A stretch of 64,000 nt of DNA from Neobacillus sp. Marseille-Q6967 (GCF_946151075.1 NZ_OX267715.1:1-64000), one strand, 5' to 3'. Counted from the first letter of the stretch, positions 29,486 through 41,233 are shown. Notes: generated by a model from the letters alone, not told the origin. Numbers and translations are program-made.

Positions 29486-30412
29486 TTGGAATCAATTGTA
29501 GTTTTGAAGGATGTTACCAAGGTTATTAACGGCAGAACAATTATAGATCATATCAGTTTTGAGGTAAATAAGGGGGAGGTTTTTGGTTTTTTAGGACCGA
29601 ATGGAGCTGGAAAAACGACGACTATCCGGATGGTAGTCGGCTTAATGGGACTCACATCTGGCGATATCACGATTGGCGGGGCCAGCATTAAAACTAATTT
29701 TGAAGATGCTGTTCAGCATGTTGGGGCCATCGTTGAAAATCCTGAAATGTACAAATTTTTATCCGGTTATCAAAACCTTGTCCATTTTGCCAGAATGACA
29801 AAAGGAATTACGAAAGAAAAAATAGATGAAACAGTTAAACTTGTCGGTTTATCAGACCGCATTCACGATAAGGTGAAGACATATTCACTGGGGATGCGAC
29901 AAAGATTAGGGTTGGCACAATGTCTTTTACATGACCCAAACGTTTTAATCCTTGATGAACCGACAAACGGGTTGGACCCTGCTGGTATCAGGGAAATCCG
30001 GGATTATATCCGCCTGCTCGCAAGGGAAAAAGATATGGCTGTCATAGTTTCTAGTCACATTCTATCAGAAATGGAAATGATGTGTGACCGGATTGGGATT
30101 ATTCAAAACGGACGGCTGGTCGATGTCCAGCGTGTACAGGAATTTGTACATTCTAAAACGTCAAGCTTTGAATTTGAAGTTATTCCTGCCGATACAGCTA
30201 TCACTCTGCTGCAGAAAACTTATCCTAAGGCGGCAATTACCCATTCCCGTGACGGTCTGACCGTTGAAATTGCAAAAGAAGAAATCCCTAACCTAGTAAA
30301 ATCTTTTGTAGACGAGGGGATTCAAGTTTTTGGAATAAAAGAAGTATCAAAAACGTTAGAAGACCGCTTCCTTGAAGTAACGGCAGTAAAGGGGGCTGAC
30401 AATCATGCTTAA
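29486..30412 (+). CDS. ABC transporter ATP-binding protein (BcrA/CcmA type)
   Basis: 308 residues from TTG 29486, after GAGGGGGA. Walker A GPNGAGKTT (about 37-45), signature YSLGMRQRLGLAQ, Walker B VLILDEPTNGLDP, and a switch His in VSSHIL. A C-terminal extension (about 215-308) is typical of the drug-resistance ABC subfamily. It overlaps the permease gene by eight bases. The substrate is unknown; bacitracin/lantibiotic-type export is only a family-level guess. A possible -10 TATAAT lies at 29433-29438. Confidence 0.9.
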   Translation: MESIVVLKDVTKVINGRTIIDHISFEVNKGEVFGFLGPNGAGKTTTIRMVVGLMGLTSGDITIGGASIKTNFEDAVQHVGAIVENPEMYKFLSGYQNLVHFARMTKGITKEKIDETVKLVGLSDRIHDKVKTYSLGMRQRLGLAQCLLHDPNVLILDEPTNGLDPAGIREIRDYIRLLAREKDMAVIVSSHILSEMEMMCDRIGIIQNGRLVDVQRVQEFVHSKTSSFEFEVIPADTAITLLQKTYPKAAITHSRDGLTVEIAKEEIPNLVKSFVDEGIQVFGIKEVSKTLEDRFLEVTAVKGADNHA

Positions 30413-31349
30413 CTTGATTCGGAATGAATGGATGAAAATTTTTAGAAGGCCTGGCACATATGTAATGATTTCGATTTTAGTTCTAATTGTAGCTGTAACG
30501 GGTATTTTTATGAAGGCGCAAGAAACGGCTCCAACGGTTGATGATAACTGGAAACAGGTTCTGCAGCAGGAAAATGAAGCACTTAAACGCCAGCTTGAAT
30601 CCAGTCCGCTTAAGATGGAACAGGATTATTATAAAAAACAAATAGCAATCAATGAATATCGTATTAAACATGATATTCCCCTTAGAGAGAAATATAATAT
30701 CTGGACCTTTGTCAAAGATAGTTCAGAGTTGATTTTAGCGGCAGGGCTGTTTACGATTGTCGTTTCTGCCGGGATTGTTGCGAGTGAGTTTAATTGGGGC
30801 ACAATAAAGCTGTTGCTGATTCGTCCTATTAACCGCAGTAAAATACTATTATCAAAATATTTGACGGTATTGTTATTTGCCTTACTTATGGTTGCGATAT
30901 TATTTATATTCTCAAGCGTACTAGGAGCCATATTGTTTGGAATGCCAGAAAAGGCCCTTCCTTATTTAAATTATGTAAATGGAAGAGTGGTAGAGCAAAG
31001 TATGGTTCTCTATTTACTGATTTATTATGGACTAAGCTCTATTCAAATGATTATGCTGACAACCATGGCTTTTATGATATCCACTGTTTTCCGCAACAGT
31101 TCGCTTGCAATAGGGTTATCCTTATTTTTAATGTTCACCGGCGATCAATTTACTGCCTTGTTATCATTAAAGTTTTCATGGGCGAAATATATCCTCTTCG
31201 CAAATACCGATTTAATGCAATATGTAGAAGGCTTCCCGCTGCTCGAAGGAATGACGATGTCATTTTCCATCATCATGCTGCTTATCTACTATCTATTTTT
31301 TCTATTCCTCGCCTTTTATGTTTTCAAAAAGAGAGATGTCGCGGCTTAA
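30405..31349 (+). CDS. ABC transporter permease (ABC-2 type)
   Basis: 314 residues. One N-terminal transmembrane helix (about 18-35), an extracytoplasmic charged loop (about 40-100), then five further helices to the C-terminus. It contains the ABC-2 motif region SEFNWGTIKLLLIRPINRSK. The overlap with the ATPase gene shows they form one transporter. It ends in a bidirectional terminator against rarA. Confidence 0.88.
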   Translation: MLNLIRNEWMKIFRRPGTYVMISILVLIVAVTGIFMKAQETAPTVDDNWKQVLQQENEALKRQLESSPLKMEQDYYKKQIAINEYRIKHDIPLREKYNIWTFVKDSSELILAAGLFTIVVSAGIVASEFNWGTIKLLLIRPINRSKILLSKYLTVLLFALLMVAILFIFSSVLGAILFGMPEKALPYLNYVNGRVVEQSMVLYLLIYYGLSSIQMIMLTTMAFMISTVFRNSSLAIGLSLFLMFTGDQFTALLSLKFSWAKYILFANTDLMQYVEGFPLLEGMTMSFSIIMLLIYYLFFLFLAFYVFKKRDVAA

Positions 31350-31355
31350 TCCAAT

Positions 31356-31396
31356 AAAAATAACCTCTGGGAAACGGCCCCCGAGGTTATTTTTTG
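31356..31396. terminator. Bidirectional terminator between ABC permease and rarA
   Basis: AAAAATAACCTC and GAGGTTATTTTTT form the stem across a 15-base loop. Confidence 0.85.
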
Positions 31397-32658
31397 CCGT
31401 TTAAATTTTCGTAGACGTTAGCAAGTGCCTGTTCAAATTTGCCTGTTTTTTTCGGTTTGTAATATTGTTTGTTTTTTAACCGGTTAGGCAGATATTGCTG
31501 TCGTACCCAGCCGTTTTCATAATCGTGAGGATATAAGTACCCAATTCCCCGGCCTAATTCTTTCGCCCCTTTATAGTGGGCATCACGTAAATGATCTGGT
31601 ACTTCGCCGCTAAGCCCTTTTTGTATATCCGAAAGAGCATCTGAAATCGCTATAACAGCTGAGTTTGATTTTGGAGATAAACATAACTCGATCACTGCAT
31701 TTGCAAGGGGAATCCTTGCTTCTGGAAAGCCGATTCGTTCAGAGGTCTCGATAGCCGCTAAAGTTCGAGCCCCAGCCTGGGGATTGGCCAGACCTATATC
31801 CTCATAGGCGATGACGAGCAAACGCCGGCTGATACTAACAAGGTCTCCTGCTTCAATTAATCTGCCAAGATAATGAAGCGCTGCATCCACATCACTTCCA
31901 CGAATGGATTTTTGGAAGGCGGATAATACATCATAATGTCCATCTCCATCTTTATCCGCAGCCAGGCTTTTCTTCTGCAGGCACTCTTCAGCGGTTTTTA
32001 CATCAATTTGAATCACACCATTATCACCCTCGTCGGTTGAGAGAACAGCTAGTTCTAAGGCGTTCAAACTGCTGCGGACATCTCCGTTGGAAGCTGTGGC
32101 AAAATGATCTAATGCTTCATCGGAAACTTCCACCTTTAAATGGCCAAAACCTCTTTCCTCATCTTTCAAAGCACGAATCAAAGCTTTTTTTACATCCTCT
32201 GGGGATAATGGTTTTAATTCGAAAATTTGACATCGGCTGCGAATCGCGGGGTTAATCGCATGGTAAGGGTTGCTTGTTGTTGCCCCGATAAGTGTAATCA
32301 TACCGTTTTCCAAGTAAGGCAGCAGAAAGTCCTGTTTGCCTTTATCTAGCCGGTGGACTTCATCCAGCAGCAAAATGACCTTGCCGGACATTTTTGCTTC
32401 AGCAGCGACAATTTCCATGTCTTTTTTATTGTTCGTAACTGCATTAAGTGTCCGAAACGCATATTTCGTACTACCTGCAATCGCACTGGCAATCGAGGTT
32501 TTGCCGATACCTGGGGGACCGTATAAGATCATGCTGGTCAATTGTTTTGCTTTTACCATTCTGGCAATAATTTTTCCATCACTCACTAAATGTTCCTGAC
32601 CGACAACTTCTTCAATCGTTCTTGGGCGCATTCGAAATGCGAGCGGCTTTTGCTGCAT
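31387..32658 (-). CDS. rarA: RarA (MgsA), replication-associated recombination ATPase
   Basis: 423 residues from ATG 32658 (QQKPLAFRMRPRTIEEVVGQ follows), seven bases after GGAGAG; a start at 32673 would precede that site. Clamp-loader-like AAA+ protein: Walker A YGPPGIGKTS (about 46-55), Walker B LLLDEVHRL, sensor 1 GATTSNP, and the C-terminal tetramerisation domain (about 235-410). It acts at stalled forks. It is transcribed towards the ABC genes, divergent from cymR, as for B. subtilis yrvN. Confidence 0.95.
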   Translation of the reverse strand: MQQKPLAFRMRPRTIEEVVGQEHLVSDGKIIARMVKAKQLTSMILYGPPGIGKTSIASAIAGSTKYAFRTLNAVTNNKKDMEIVAAEAKMSGKVILLLDEVHRLDKGKQDFLLPYLENGMITLIGATTSNPYHAINPAIRSRCQIFELKPLSPEDVKKALIRALKDEERGFGHLKVEVSDEALDHFATASNGDVRSSLNALELAVLSTDEGDNGVIQIDVKTAEECLQKKSLAADKDGDGHYDVLSAFQKSIRGSDVDAALHYLGRLIEAGDLVSISRRLLVIAYEDIGLANPQAGARTLAAIETSERIGFPEARIPLANAVIELCLSPKSNSAVIAISDALSDIQKGLSGEVPDHLRDAHYKGAKELGRGIGYLYPHDYENGWVRQQYLPNRLKNKQYYKPKKTGKFEQALANVYENLNGKK

Positions 32659-32815
32659 AATACATCTCTCCAACTTATGAATGAATATACCTTTACTCTA
32701 CCACTTTCTATCTAAAAAGCATATTAAACAACAATATGCTATAATAATTAAATGCCTATCAACTTAGTGAGATTTAAGTAAATATATAAGAATAAACGAA
32801 TAGAGGTGCAAAAAT

Positions 32816-33235
32816 ATGAGAATTTCTACAAAAGGCCGGTATGGATTAACGATCATGATTGAACTGGCTAAGAATTTTGGAGAAGGACCGACATCACTTA
32901 AAACCATTGCACAGAACAATGATTTATCCGAGCACTATCTTGAACAATTAATTGCTCCTTTAAGGAATGCAGGTTTGGTAAAGAGTATTAGAGGTGCTTA
33001 TGGCGGATATATTTTATCGAATGAGCCGTCAAAAATAACGGCCGGCGACGTCATCCGGGTTCTTGAAGGTCCAATTACCTTGGTTGAAGGAATTGAAGAC
33101 GAGGAACCTGCACAACGTGAACTTTGGATTCGTATTCGTGACGCGATTAAAGGTGTTCTCGATCATACCACATTAGATGACTTGGCAAGTCATAGCAATG
33201 ATACAGAAGTGGACGGTTATATGTTTTATATTTAA
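32816..33235 (+). CDS. cymR: CymR, Rrf2-family repressor of cysteine metabolism
   Basis: 139 residues. N-terminal winged helix (MRISTKGRYGLTIMIELA, then LSEHYLEQLIAPLRNAGLVKS) and a C-terminal dimerisation region lacking the three-Cys Fe-S set of IscR. In B. subtilis CymR with CysK represses cysteine uptake and synthesis genes, including the operon containing mtnN-mccAB, which is present here at 53745-56521. ATG 32816 follows AGAGGTG. It adjoins the cysteine desulfurase gene, as in B. subtilis. A -10 TATAAT is visible at 32740-32745. Confidence 0.92.
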   Translation: MRISTKGRYGLTIMIELAKNFGEGPTSLKTIAQNNDLSEHYLEQLIAPLRNAGLVKSIRGAYGGYILSNEPSKITAGDVIRVLEGPITLVEGIEDEEPAQRELWIRIRDAIKGVLDHTTLDDLASHSNDTEVDGYMFYI

Positions 33236-33282
33236 TGTCAAAAGTAGTAATAAGAATTAATTTTTTGAATGAAGGTGTAGGA

Positions 33283-35581
<2,299 letters not shown>

Positions 35582-35588
35582 AATACAC

Positions 35589-35619
35589 CCTGATTCCCAG
35601 AGGAATCGGGGATTTTTTT
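35589..35619 (+). terminator. Terminator after mnmA
   Basis: CCTGATTCC/GGAATCGGGG stem followed by ATTTTTTT. Confidence 0.88.
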
Positions 35620-35662
35620 CGCTGATATGTTATACTCTCAAGTAGAACGGAGTGATGAATAA

Positions 35663-36316
35663 ATGGATAAAAACCAATTAGGTGTTCAATACATGCAGGA
35701 AGGTAAATGGGAAGAAGCGGCTAAGATTTTTAATGAGGTCATCTTAGAAAACCCGCAGGATCCTATTGCTTATATTAATTTTGGAAACGTCCTTTCAGCA
35801 GTAGGTGACGATGATAAAGCGCTAAAGTTTTATGAAAAAGCTATTGAATTAGATGAAAATGCTGCTGCAGGTTATTATAGTGCCGGCAATATTTATTTCA
35901 CGAATGAACAATTTGAACAGGCTAAAAAAATGTTTGAAACAGCGATGAAAAAAGGACTTGAAAACAGCGATAACTATTTCATGCTTGGCCTGACTCTAGT
36001 ACAGCTTAATCAAGGGAAATTTGCCCTTCCGTATTTGCAAAGAAGTGTAGAACTGGATGAAGAGGATGCAGAAGCACGTTTTCAATATGGTCTATGTTTA
36101 GCACAAGAGGAATTAATCGAAGAAGCAATTGTTCAATTTGAAAAATGCATTGAGTTAGATAAAGACCATTCTGATGCCTTTTATAATCTGGGTGTATCCT
36201 ATGCCTTTAAGGAAAATGCAGGAAAAGCATTAACAATGTTTAATAAAGCACTTGAAATTCAGCCGGATCATCTGTTAGCCGGCCATGCGAAAAAGTTAAT
36301 AGAAAGCCAGCAATAA
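35663..36316 (+). CDS. yrrB: Tetratricopeptide repeat protein YrrB
   Basis: 217 residues made almost wholly of about six 34-residue TPR units (for example GKWEEAAKIFNEVILENPQD and YYSAGNIYFTNEQFEQAKKM). No signal peptide, so it is a cytosolic protein-protein scaffold. It sits directly upstream of recD2 with no terminator between, as in B. subtilis. The partner is unknown. Confidence 0.92.
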   Translation: MDKNQLGVQYMQEGKWEEAAKIFNEVILENPQDPIAYINFGNVLSAVGDDDKALKFYEKAIELDENAAAGYYSAGNIYFTNEQFEQAKKMFETAMKKGLENSDNYFMLGLTLVQLNQGKFALPYLQRSVELDEEDAEARFQYGLCLAQEELIEEAIVQFEKCIELDKDHSDAFYNLGVSYAFKENAGKALTMFNKALEIQPDHLLAGHAKKLIESQQ

Positions 36317-36352
36317 TAAAATTTTTTCCAAAGAGAGGAGGGAGCTATAAAA

Positions 36353-38767
36353 ATGGACAATCAAGGTTCACTGGACTTATTTGCTGATCAGGGGAAATAT
36401 GTAAAGGGTAAGCATCTCGTTACCATATTTCATAATGAACAGAACCTTTACACGGTATTAAGAATTCGGGTGGAAGAAACCAATGAAGAATATGACGATA
36501 AAGAAGCCGTCATAACCGGTTACTTTCCTAAAATCCATGAACAGGAAACGTACATTTTTTATGGAGAGTTTAAAGACCACCCTAAATTCGGGCTGCAGTT
36601 TCTAACGAAACATTTCCGTAAGGATATTCCACAGACGAAGCAGGGTGTCATTTCCTACTTGTCGAGTGAAATGTTTAAAGGAATTGGTAAAAAAACCGCC
36701 GAAAACATAGTGGAGTCATTAGGGGAAAATGCCATTTCAAAGATTTTGAATGAGCCTTCACTCCTTGATGCTGTTCCAAAGCTTCCTCCTGACAAAGCTA
36801 AGTTGCTTTATGACACGCTGATGGAACACCAAGGGCTTGAGCAGGTAATGGTGGCATTGAATCAATATGGGTTTGGTCCACAGCTTTCAATGAAAATTTA
36901 TCAGGCGTACAAAGATGATACCCTCCGGATCATTCAAAAAAATCCTTATCAGCTCGTTGAAGATATTGAAGGAATCGGCTTTGGCCGTGCGGATGAGCTG
37001 GGGTATCAATTAGGATTATCCGGAAGTCACCCAGACAGGATTAAAGCTGCCTGCCTATATACATTGGAAAACGAAAGTATGCAGACAGGTCATGTTTATG
37101 TCCATGTCGAAAATCTCCTTACCCAGGTGAGAGACCTTCTCGAAGACAATAAACGAGATCAAATCGAGTACACCGATATCTCAAAGGAAATTATTAAGCT
37201 TGAAGAAGAAGGTAAAATAATTGGTGAAGAAAAACGAGTGTATTTGCCTTCATTATATTTTGCTGAAAAAGGGCTTGTTACCAGTATTCAGCGAATACTT
37301 AGCCAGACTGAATATCAGGAGCAGTTCCCGGAGTCTGAATTTCTGCTTGCACTGGGCAGCTTAGAGGAAAGACTAAACGTCCAGTATGCGCCAACACAAA
37401 GAGATGCAATTCAAACAGCCTTAATGTCGCCAATGTTAATTTTAACAGGGGGGCCTGGTACGGGTAAAACCACTGTTATTAAGGGAATCGTTGAGCTTTA
37501 TGCTGAGTTGCATGGCTGTTCACTTGACCCTAAGGATTATCAAAAAAAGGATGAGCCTTTCCCGTTTTTACTCGCGGCTCCAACCGGCAGGGCGGCCAAA
37601 CGAATGAGTGAATCCACTGGTCTGCCTGCCGTCACTATTCACCGCTTACTTGGCTTTAATGGTACAGAAAACTTTGACCGTGATGAATCAAGCCCGCTAG
37701 AAGGAAAAATTCTAATTGTGGACGAAACATCGATGCTAGATATTTGGCTTGCCAATCAGTTGTTTAAAGCACTTCCTGAACATATTCAAGTTATCCTGGT
37801 AGGCGATGAAGACCAGCTTCCTTCTGTCGGTCCCGGCCAGGTATTAAAAGATTTACTGAATTCAGAGCGTATTCCAACGGTACGGTTAACAGATATTTAT
37901 CGTCAGGCAGAGGGCTCTTCGATAATTGAATTGGCGCATGATATAAAAAAAGGCTACTTACCATCAGATGTGACAATGAAAAAAGCTGATCGATCTTTTA
38001 TTCGTTGTCATACAAATCAAATTGCCCAGGTTGTCGAGAAGGTTGCTTTGAATGCAAAAACGAAAGGTTACACTGCAAGAGATATACAAGTGTTGGCTCC
38101 AATGTACAGAGGCCCTGCGGGGATTGACCGGTTAAATGTATTATTACAGGAAATTTTCAATCCTAACCCGGATGGTTCCCGGAAAGAAATCCAATATGGT
38201 GATATAAAGTACCGTATAGGTGATAAGGTGCTTCAGCTAGTGAATCAGCCGGAAAGTAATGTCTTTAACGGGGATATTGGTGAAATCGTTTCTATTTTTT
38301 ATGCAAAAGAAAATACCGAAAAACAAGACCTTCTGCTGATTAGTTTTGAGGGAAATGAAGTAGAGTATACAAAGCAGGATTTAAACCAGATTACTCATGC
38401 TTATTGCTGCTCCGTACATAAATCACAAGGCAGTGAGTTCCCTATTGTGATCCTGCCCATTACCAGAAGTTATTACCGAATGCTGCGTAGAAATCTAATC
38501 TATACTGCCATTACGAGAAGTAAGCAATCGTTGATTTTATGCGGGGAAGAAGATGCTTTAAGAATGGGTATTGAAAGAGCAGATGAACAAAGCAGACAGA
38601 CAACCTTATGCCAAAAACTTCAAGGTGTTATAAATAGTGATGGTCTGAATGATCCTGTTGAACAGAAAAAAAACGTCCAATTCTTATCAGAAGAAGAGTT
38701 GATGAAGGTCGACCCAATGATTGGCATGGAAAACGTTTCTCCTTATGATTTCATGGTAAATGGTTGA
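36353..38767 (+). CDS. recD2: RecD2 (YrrC), 5'-3' DNA helicase
   Basis: 804 residues, the RecD2 length class with a long N-terminal extension (about 1-340, including helix-hairpin-helix regions FKGIGKKTAENIV and IEGIGFGRADELGY). The superfamily 1B helicase core has Walker A GGPGTGKTT (about residue 365), Walker B IVDETSMLD, and the C-terminal YTAITRSK motif. In B. subtilis it helps replication-fork progression and mismatch repair without RecBC. ATG 36353 follows GAGGAGGGAG. Confidence 0.96.
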   Translation: MDNQGSLDLFADQGKYVKGKHLVTIFHNEQNLYTVLRIRVEETNEEYDDKEAVITGYFPKIHEQETYIFYGEFKDHPKFGLQFLTKHFRKDIPQTKQGVISYLSSEMFKGIGKKTAENIVESLGENAISKILNEPSLLDAVPKLPPDKAKLLYDTLMEHQGLEQVMVALNQYGFGPQLSMKIYQAYKDDTLRIIQKNPYQLVEDIEGIGFGRADELGYQLGLSGSHPDRIKAACLYTLENESMQTGHVYVHVENLLTQVRDLLEDNKRDQIEYTDISKEIIKLEEEGKIIGEEKRVYLPSLYFAEKGLVTSIQRILSQTEYQEQFPESEFLLALGSLEERLNVQYAPTQRDAIQTALMSPMLILTGGPGTGKTTVIKGIVELYAELHGCSLDPKDYQKKDEPFPFLLAAPTGRAAKRMSESTGLPAVTIHRLLGFNGTENFDRDESSPLEGKILIVDETSMLDIWLANQLFKALPEHIQVILVGDEDQLPSVGPGQVLKDLLNSERIPTVRLTDIYRQAEGSSIIELAHDIKKGYLPSDVTMKKADRSFIRCHTNQIAQVVEKVALNAKTKGYTARDIQVLAPMYRGPAGIDRLNVLLQEIFNPNPDGSRKEIQYGDIKYRIGDKVLQLVNQPESNVFNGDIGEIVSIFYAKENTEKQDLLLISFEGNEVEYTKQDLNQITHAYCCSVHKSQGSEFPIVILPITRSYYRMLRRNLIYTAITRSKQSLILCGEEDALRMGIERADEQSRQTTLCQKLQGVINSDGLNDPVEQKKNVQFLSEEELMKVDPMIGMENVSPYDFMVNG

Positions 38768-38799
38768 AACTAATAAATGTTCACAGGAGGTGGGGCACT

Positions 38800-39273
38800 C
38801 TGCGAACATTTTCCTTATTAAAAGGACAGCCGGTTTTTGACACCAAAACGGGAGCTAAAATCGGAGAAGTAGCCGATTTATGGATCTCAAATACTGGAGT
38901 TGTAAAAGGTCTTTTGATTAAAAAGGGCGTATTCTTTAAACATACGTATTTCCTCGATATTCAAGATGTTTCTTCTTTTGGCTGGAATGGGGTTATGATT
39001 GAAGGTGATGAATGCCTGGAGAGGGCTAAGACGGCTCCCGAATATACACTTACTCACCAGCACTCACTGAACGGAAAGATGTTATTATCCAAAAGCGGAG
39101 AGTCGCTGGGATTGTTAGAAGACGTATATTTTCATGAAGAACTGGGCACAATCGTAGGGTATGAAATTACGGATGGTTTCTTTTCAGATATCATGGAAGG
39201 TAAACAAGTCATTCAATCCGGAAAGCCCCCTGCAATCGGAAAAGATGCCATCATCGTAGATGTTAGTGAATAA
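38800..39273 (+). CDS. yrrD: YrrD, PRC-barrel domain protein (probable CTG start)
   Basis: 157 residues if begun at CTG 38800 (RTFSLLKGQPVFD follows). The only strong site, AGGAGG at 38785-38790, lies nine bases upstream of this CTG. The only canonical in-frame alternative, TTG 38764, overlaps the recD2 stop and has no site, and would translate the ribosome binding site itself. Two PRC-barrel units are seen (about 3-75 and 82-155: KTGAKIGEVADLWI; KSGESLGLLEDVYF). A Bacillus family linked to photosynthetic-reaction-centre-like barrels; the function is unknown. Confidence 0.82.
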   Translation: MRTFSLLKGQPVFDTKTGAKIGEVADLWISNTGVVKGLLIKKGVFFKHTYFLDIQDVSSFGWNGVMIEGDECLERAKTAPEYTLTHQHSLNGKMLLSKSGESLGLLEDVYFHEELGTIVGYEITDGFFSDIMEGKQVIQSGKPPAIGKDAIIVDVSE

Positions 39274-39291
39274 TACGTGAGGTGTCTTTTC

Positions 39292-39483
39292 ATGTTTAAG
39301 TGTCCCAACTGTCAAAGCAAAGATATAGGCAAAATTGGTATTAACCAATATTATTGCTGGAATTGTTTTATTGAGCTTTCTCTCTCAAAGGGCATAATTA
39401 ATACCCATCAAGTTGAAGAAGATGGAACGCTTAGTTCCCTTGATGATCTGTTTGAAGAAGAAGATCGCCGGTATAGCATTTAG
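39292..39483 (+). CDS. Small zinc-ribbon protein
   Basis: 63 residues from ATG 39292, seven bases after GAGGTG. Two CxxC knuckles (CPNC at about residues 4-7 and CWNC at about 23-26) form a zinc ribbon; the C-terminal half is acidic (EEEDRRYSI end). It lies between yrrD and the YrzQ-type gene. No specific function can be assigned. Confidence 0.85.
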   Translation: MFKCPNCQSKDIGKIGINQYYCWNCFIELSLSKGIINTHQVEEDGTLSSLDDLFEEEDRRYSI

Positions 39484-39561
39484 TAAAAGCAAATGGTTTT
39501 TATAAAGCAGGTATCAATATCAAGTTTTGTACGGTCAAATCAAATTGAAGAGGTGAAACGT

Positions 39562-39696
39562 ATGAACAGGATGATGACTTCTGCTATTGCTTTTGGTGCT
39601 GGAATTGCCGCATATAATATGATGCAAAGAAATAATATGATTTCTGAACGAAGAGTGAAACGAATGGCCAGAAAAGTAAGACGCGCCATATTCTAG
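39562..39696 (+). CDS. yrzQ: YrzQ-like small protein (DUF3918 type)
   Basis: 44 residues from ATG 39562, preceded by GAAGAGGTG. A short hydrophobic N-terminal stretch (about 5-19) is followed by a strongly basic tail (RRVKRMARKVRRAIF). It matches the small YrzQ family by size, composition and position before yrrI. Function unknown. Confidence 0.8.
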   Translation: MNRMMTSAIAFGAGIAAYNMMQRNNMISERRVKRMARKVRRAIF

Positions 39697-39702
39697 GAAC
39701 AG

Positions 39703-39733
39703 ATCCTCCTCATATGAGGGGGATTTACTTTTT
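39703..39733 (+). terminator. Terminator after yrzQ
   Basis: ATCCTCCTCATATGAGGGGGAT is a near-perfect stem with a minimal loop, followed by TTACTTTTTG. Note the text here is split: stem 39703-39724, tail to 39733. Confidence 0.65.
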
Positions 39734-39784
39734 GAATAAATCCGATTGATGTCTCCAAGAATAAAACAATAAGGAGGCATTAAG

Positions 39785-40864
39785 GTGGAAATTCGCATGA
39801 AGTGGTTTTATCGAATTGGTTTCTTGCTTCTCTTACTTTTATCGTTATATGTGTTATTGAAAATTCGTGTAGTATGGCTGCCTATTTTTCAAACTTTGAC
39901 GATTATTATCCTGCCGTTTATTATTGCAGGATTTATCACGTACTTGCTGCATCCGATTGTCGAAAAGCTGCATGAAAAAGGGTTAAATCGCGGACTTGCT
40001 GTTCTCTTGATTTACATACTGTTTTTTGGCGGGATTGGTTTAGCTTTGTATAAAGGGATTCCTGCATTTATTGCGCAGCTAAAGGATTTATCGGAAAGTG
40101 CCCCGATTTTAGCAGAGCAGTATCGTCACTGGATAGATAATCTGCAGTCACATACACGCGAGTGGCCAAATGGGCTTCAGGAAGAAATGAACAATGGGAT
40201 TATCACCTTTGAAAAGAAATTAGATTCTTTATTACAGGTGATTGTCGATGTATTATTAAGCTTTTTAAATTTTGCCTTGGCCATTTTGATTATTCCATTC
40301 ATTGCTTTCTATATGTTAAAGGACTTTACTAAAATGAAAAGAGCCGTTTGGTATATTACACCTCGAAAATGGCGGCACCAGGGAACTAGGTTTCTAAAGG
40401 ATGTCGATGAATCTCTCGGAAGCTATATTCGTGGGCAGCTCCTGGTTTGTATCATCATTGGAAGTCTTTCAGCTATTTTATTTTGGATCTTCGATTTGAA
40501 ATATTCGTTGCTATTAGGCTTTATTGTCGGGGTTACCAATGTCATTCCTTATTTCGGTCCGATTATCGGAGCTATACCAGCGGTGATTATCGCCGCTACA
40601 ACTTCGGTAAAACAAGTCATCATTACGTTAGTGATTGTTTTTAGTTTGCAATTTTTAGAGGGCAATATCTTATCTCCATATATCGTTGGAAAAAGTCTGC
40701 ATATGCACCCATTAATGATCATGTTGGCTTTAACTGCAGGCGGAGAAATTGGAGGGATAATAGGAATGATTATTGCTGTACCGGTACTTGTTGTCCTAAA
40801 GGTTGGGGTTCTTCATGCGAAAAACCACTTTATTCGGGCAAAAATTAATGAACCCTCATCTTAA
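39785..40864 (+). CDS. yrrI: AI-2E family transporter (YrrI)
   Basis: 359 residues, GTG start at 39785 seven bases after AAGGAGG. About seven to eight transmembrane helices with the family's central amphipathic region. Diagnostic segments are IIPFIAFYMLKDF and LGFIVGVTNVIPYFGPIIGAIPA. Members have been linked to autoinducer-2 export or Na+/H+ antiport; the substrate here is unknown. In B. subtilis glnQHMP lies between yrrI and alaS; here the T-box follows directly. Confidence 0.92.
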   Translation: MEIRMKWFYRIGFLLLLLLSLYVLLKIRVVWLPIFQTLTIIILPFIIAGFITYLLHPIVEKLHEKGLNRGLAVLLIYILFFGGIGLALYKGIPAFIAQLKDLSESAPILAEQYRHWIDNLQSHTREWPNGLQEEMNNGIITFEKKLDSLLQVIVDVLLSFLNFALAILIIPFIAFYMLKDFTKMKRAVWYITPRKWRHQGTRFLKDVDESLGSYIRGQLLVCIIIGSLSAILFWIFDLKYSLLLGFIVGVTNVIPYFGPIIGAIPAVIIAATTSVKQVIITLVIVFSLQFLEGNILSPYIVGKSLHMHPLMIMLALTAGGEIGGIIGMIIAVPVLVVLKVGVLHAKNHFIRAKINEPSS

Positions 40865-40877
40865 TGGCGGCAGCTGA

Positions 40878-40906
40878 TTGACAAACGTTTTGGCTGTGGC
40901 TATAAT
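40878..40906 (+). promoter_or_regulatory. Consensus sigma-A promoter of the alaS T-box transcript
   Basis: TTGACA 40878-40883, 17 bp, TATAAT 40901-40906: a perfect match to both hexamers and spacing. Confidence 0.9.
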
Positions 40907-40912
40907 CCACAT

Positions 40913-41166
40913 ATAGAATACTATTTGAAGAACATGTTGAAGGATTGAGTATGTTATAGACCATCTTAAAGAGAGGGGCTTCCATGGCTGCGAGAGGCTC
41001 TAGATGAAGGATAACAGAAAGCTAGTCTGGAGTGCAGCTAACCACTGTCGTTAAAGCCGCGTTAAGGCATTATTGAGAGGTGAACATCAGTTTTTTTGTG
41101 TTCATAATCAGGGTGGTACCGCGAGAGCAGCTCTCGTCCCTGTCAGGGATGAGGGCTTTTTTGTGT
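40913..41166 (+). promoter_or_regulatory. T-box riboswitch controlling alaS
   Basis: The conserved T-box sequence AGGGTGGTACCGCG lies at 41110-41123. It is followed by a terminator stem (AGCTCTCGTCCCT with AGGGATGAGGGCT, 41129-41160) and T6. Upstream, GAGTGCAGCTAACC contains a GCT alanine codon at 41037-41039 as the likely specifier (GCA at 41034 is an alternative reading). Uncharged tRNA-Ala should allow read-through into alaS. Confidence 0.93.
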
Positions 41167-41182
41167 TCTTTTTTGTAAAATA

Positions 41183-41213
41183 GCGGAAGTGCCTAGGCGC
41201 AAAAGCTGGACAA
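41183..41213 (-). repeat. Truncated copy of a dispersed palindromic element
   Basis: Read on the minus strand it gives TGTCCAGCTTTTGCGCCTAG followed by CACTTCCGC, matching the element ends at 61311 and 46450. It lies between the T-box terminator and the alaS ribosome binding site. Confidence 0.6.
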
Positions 41214-41233
41214 TATAAAGGGAGGTTTAAAGT

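Noticed and set aside
29151..29495. Open reading frames through the 52-bp repeats on both strands
   Set aside because: They arise because 52 is not a multiple of three yet the units lack frequent stops in decayed parts; no ribosome binding sites and only repetitive peptides.
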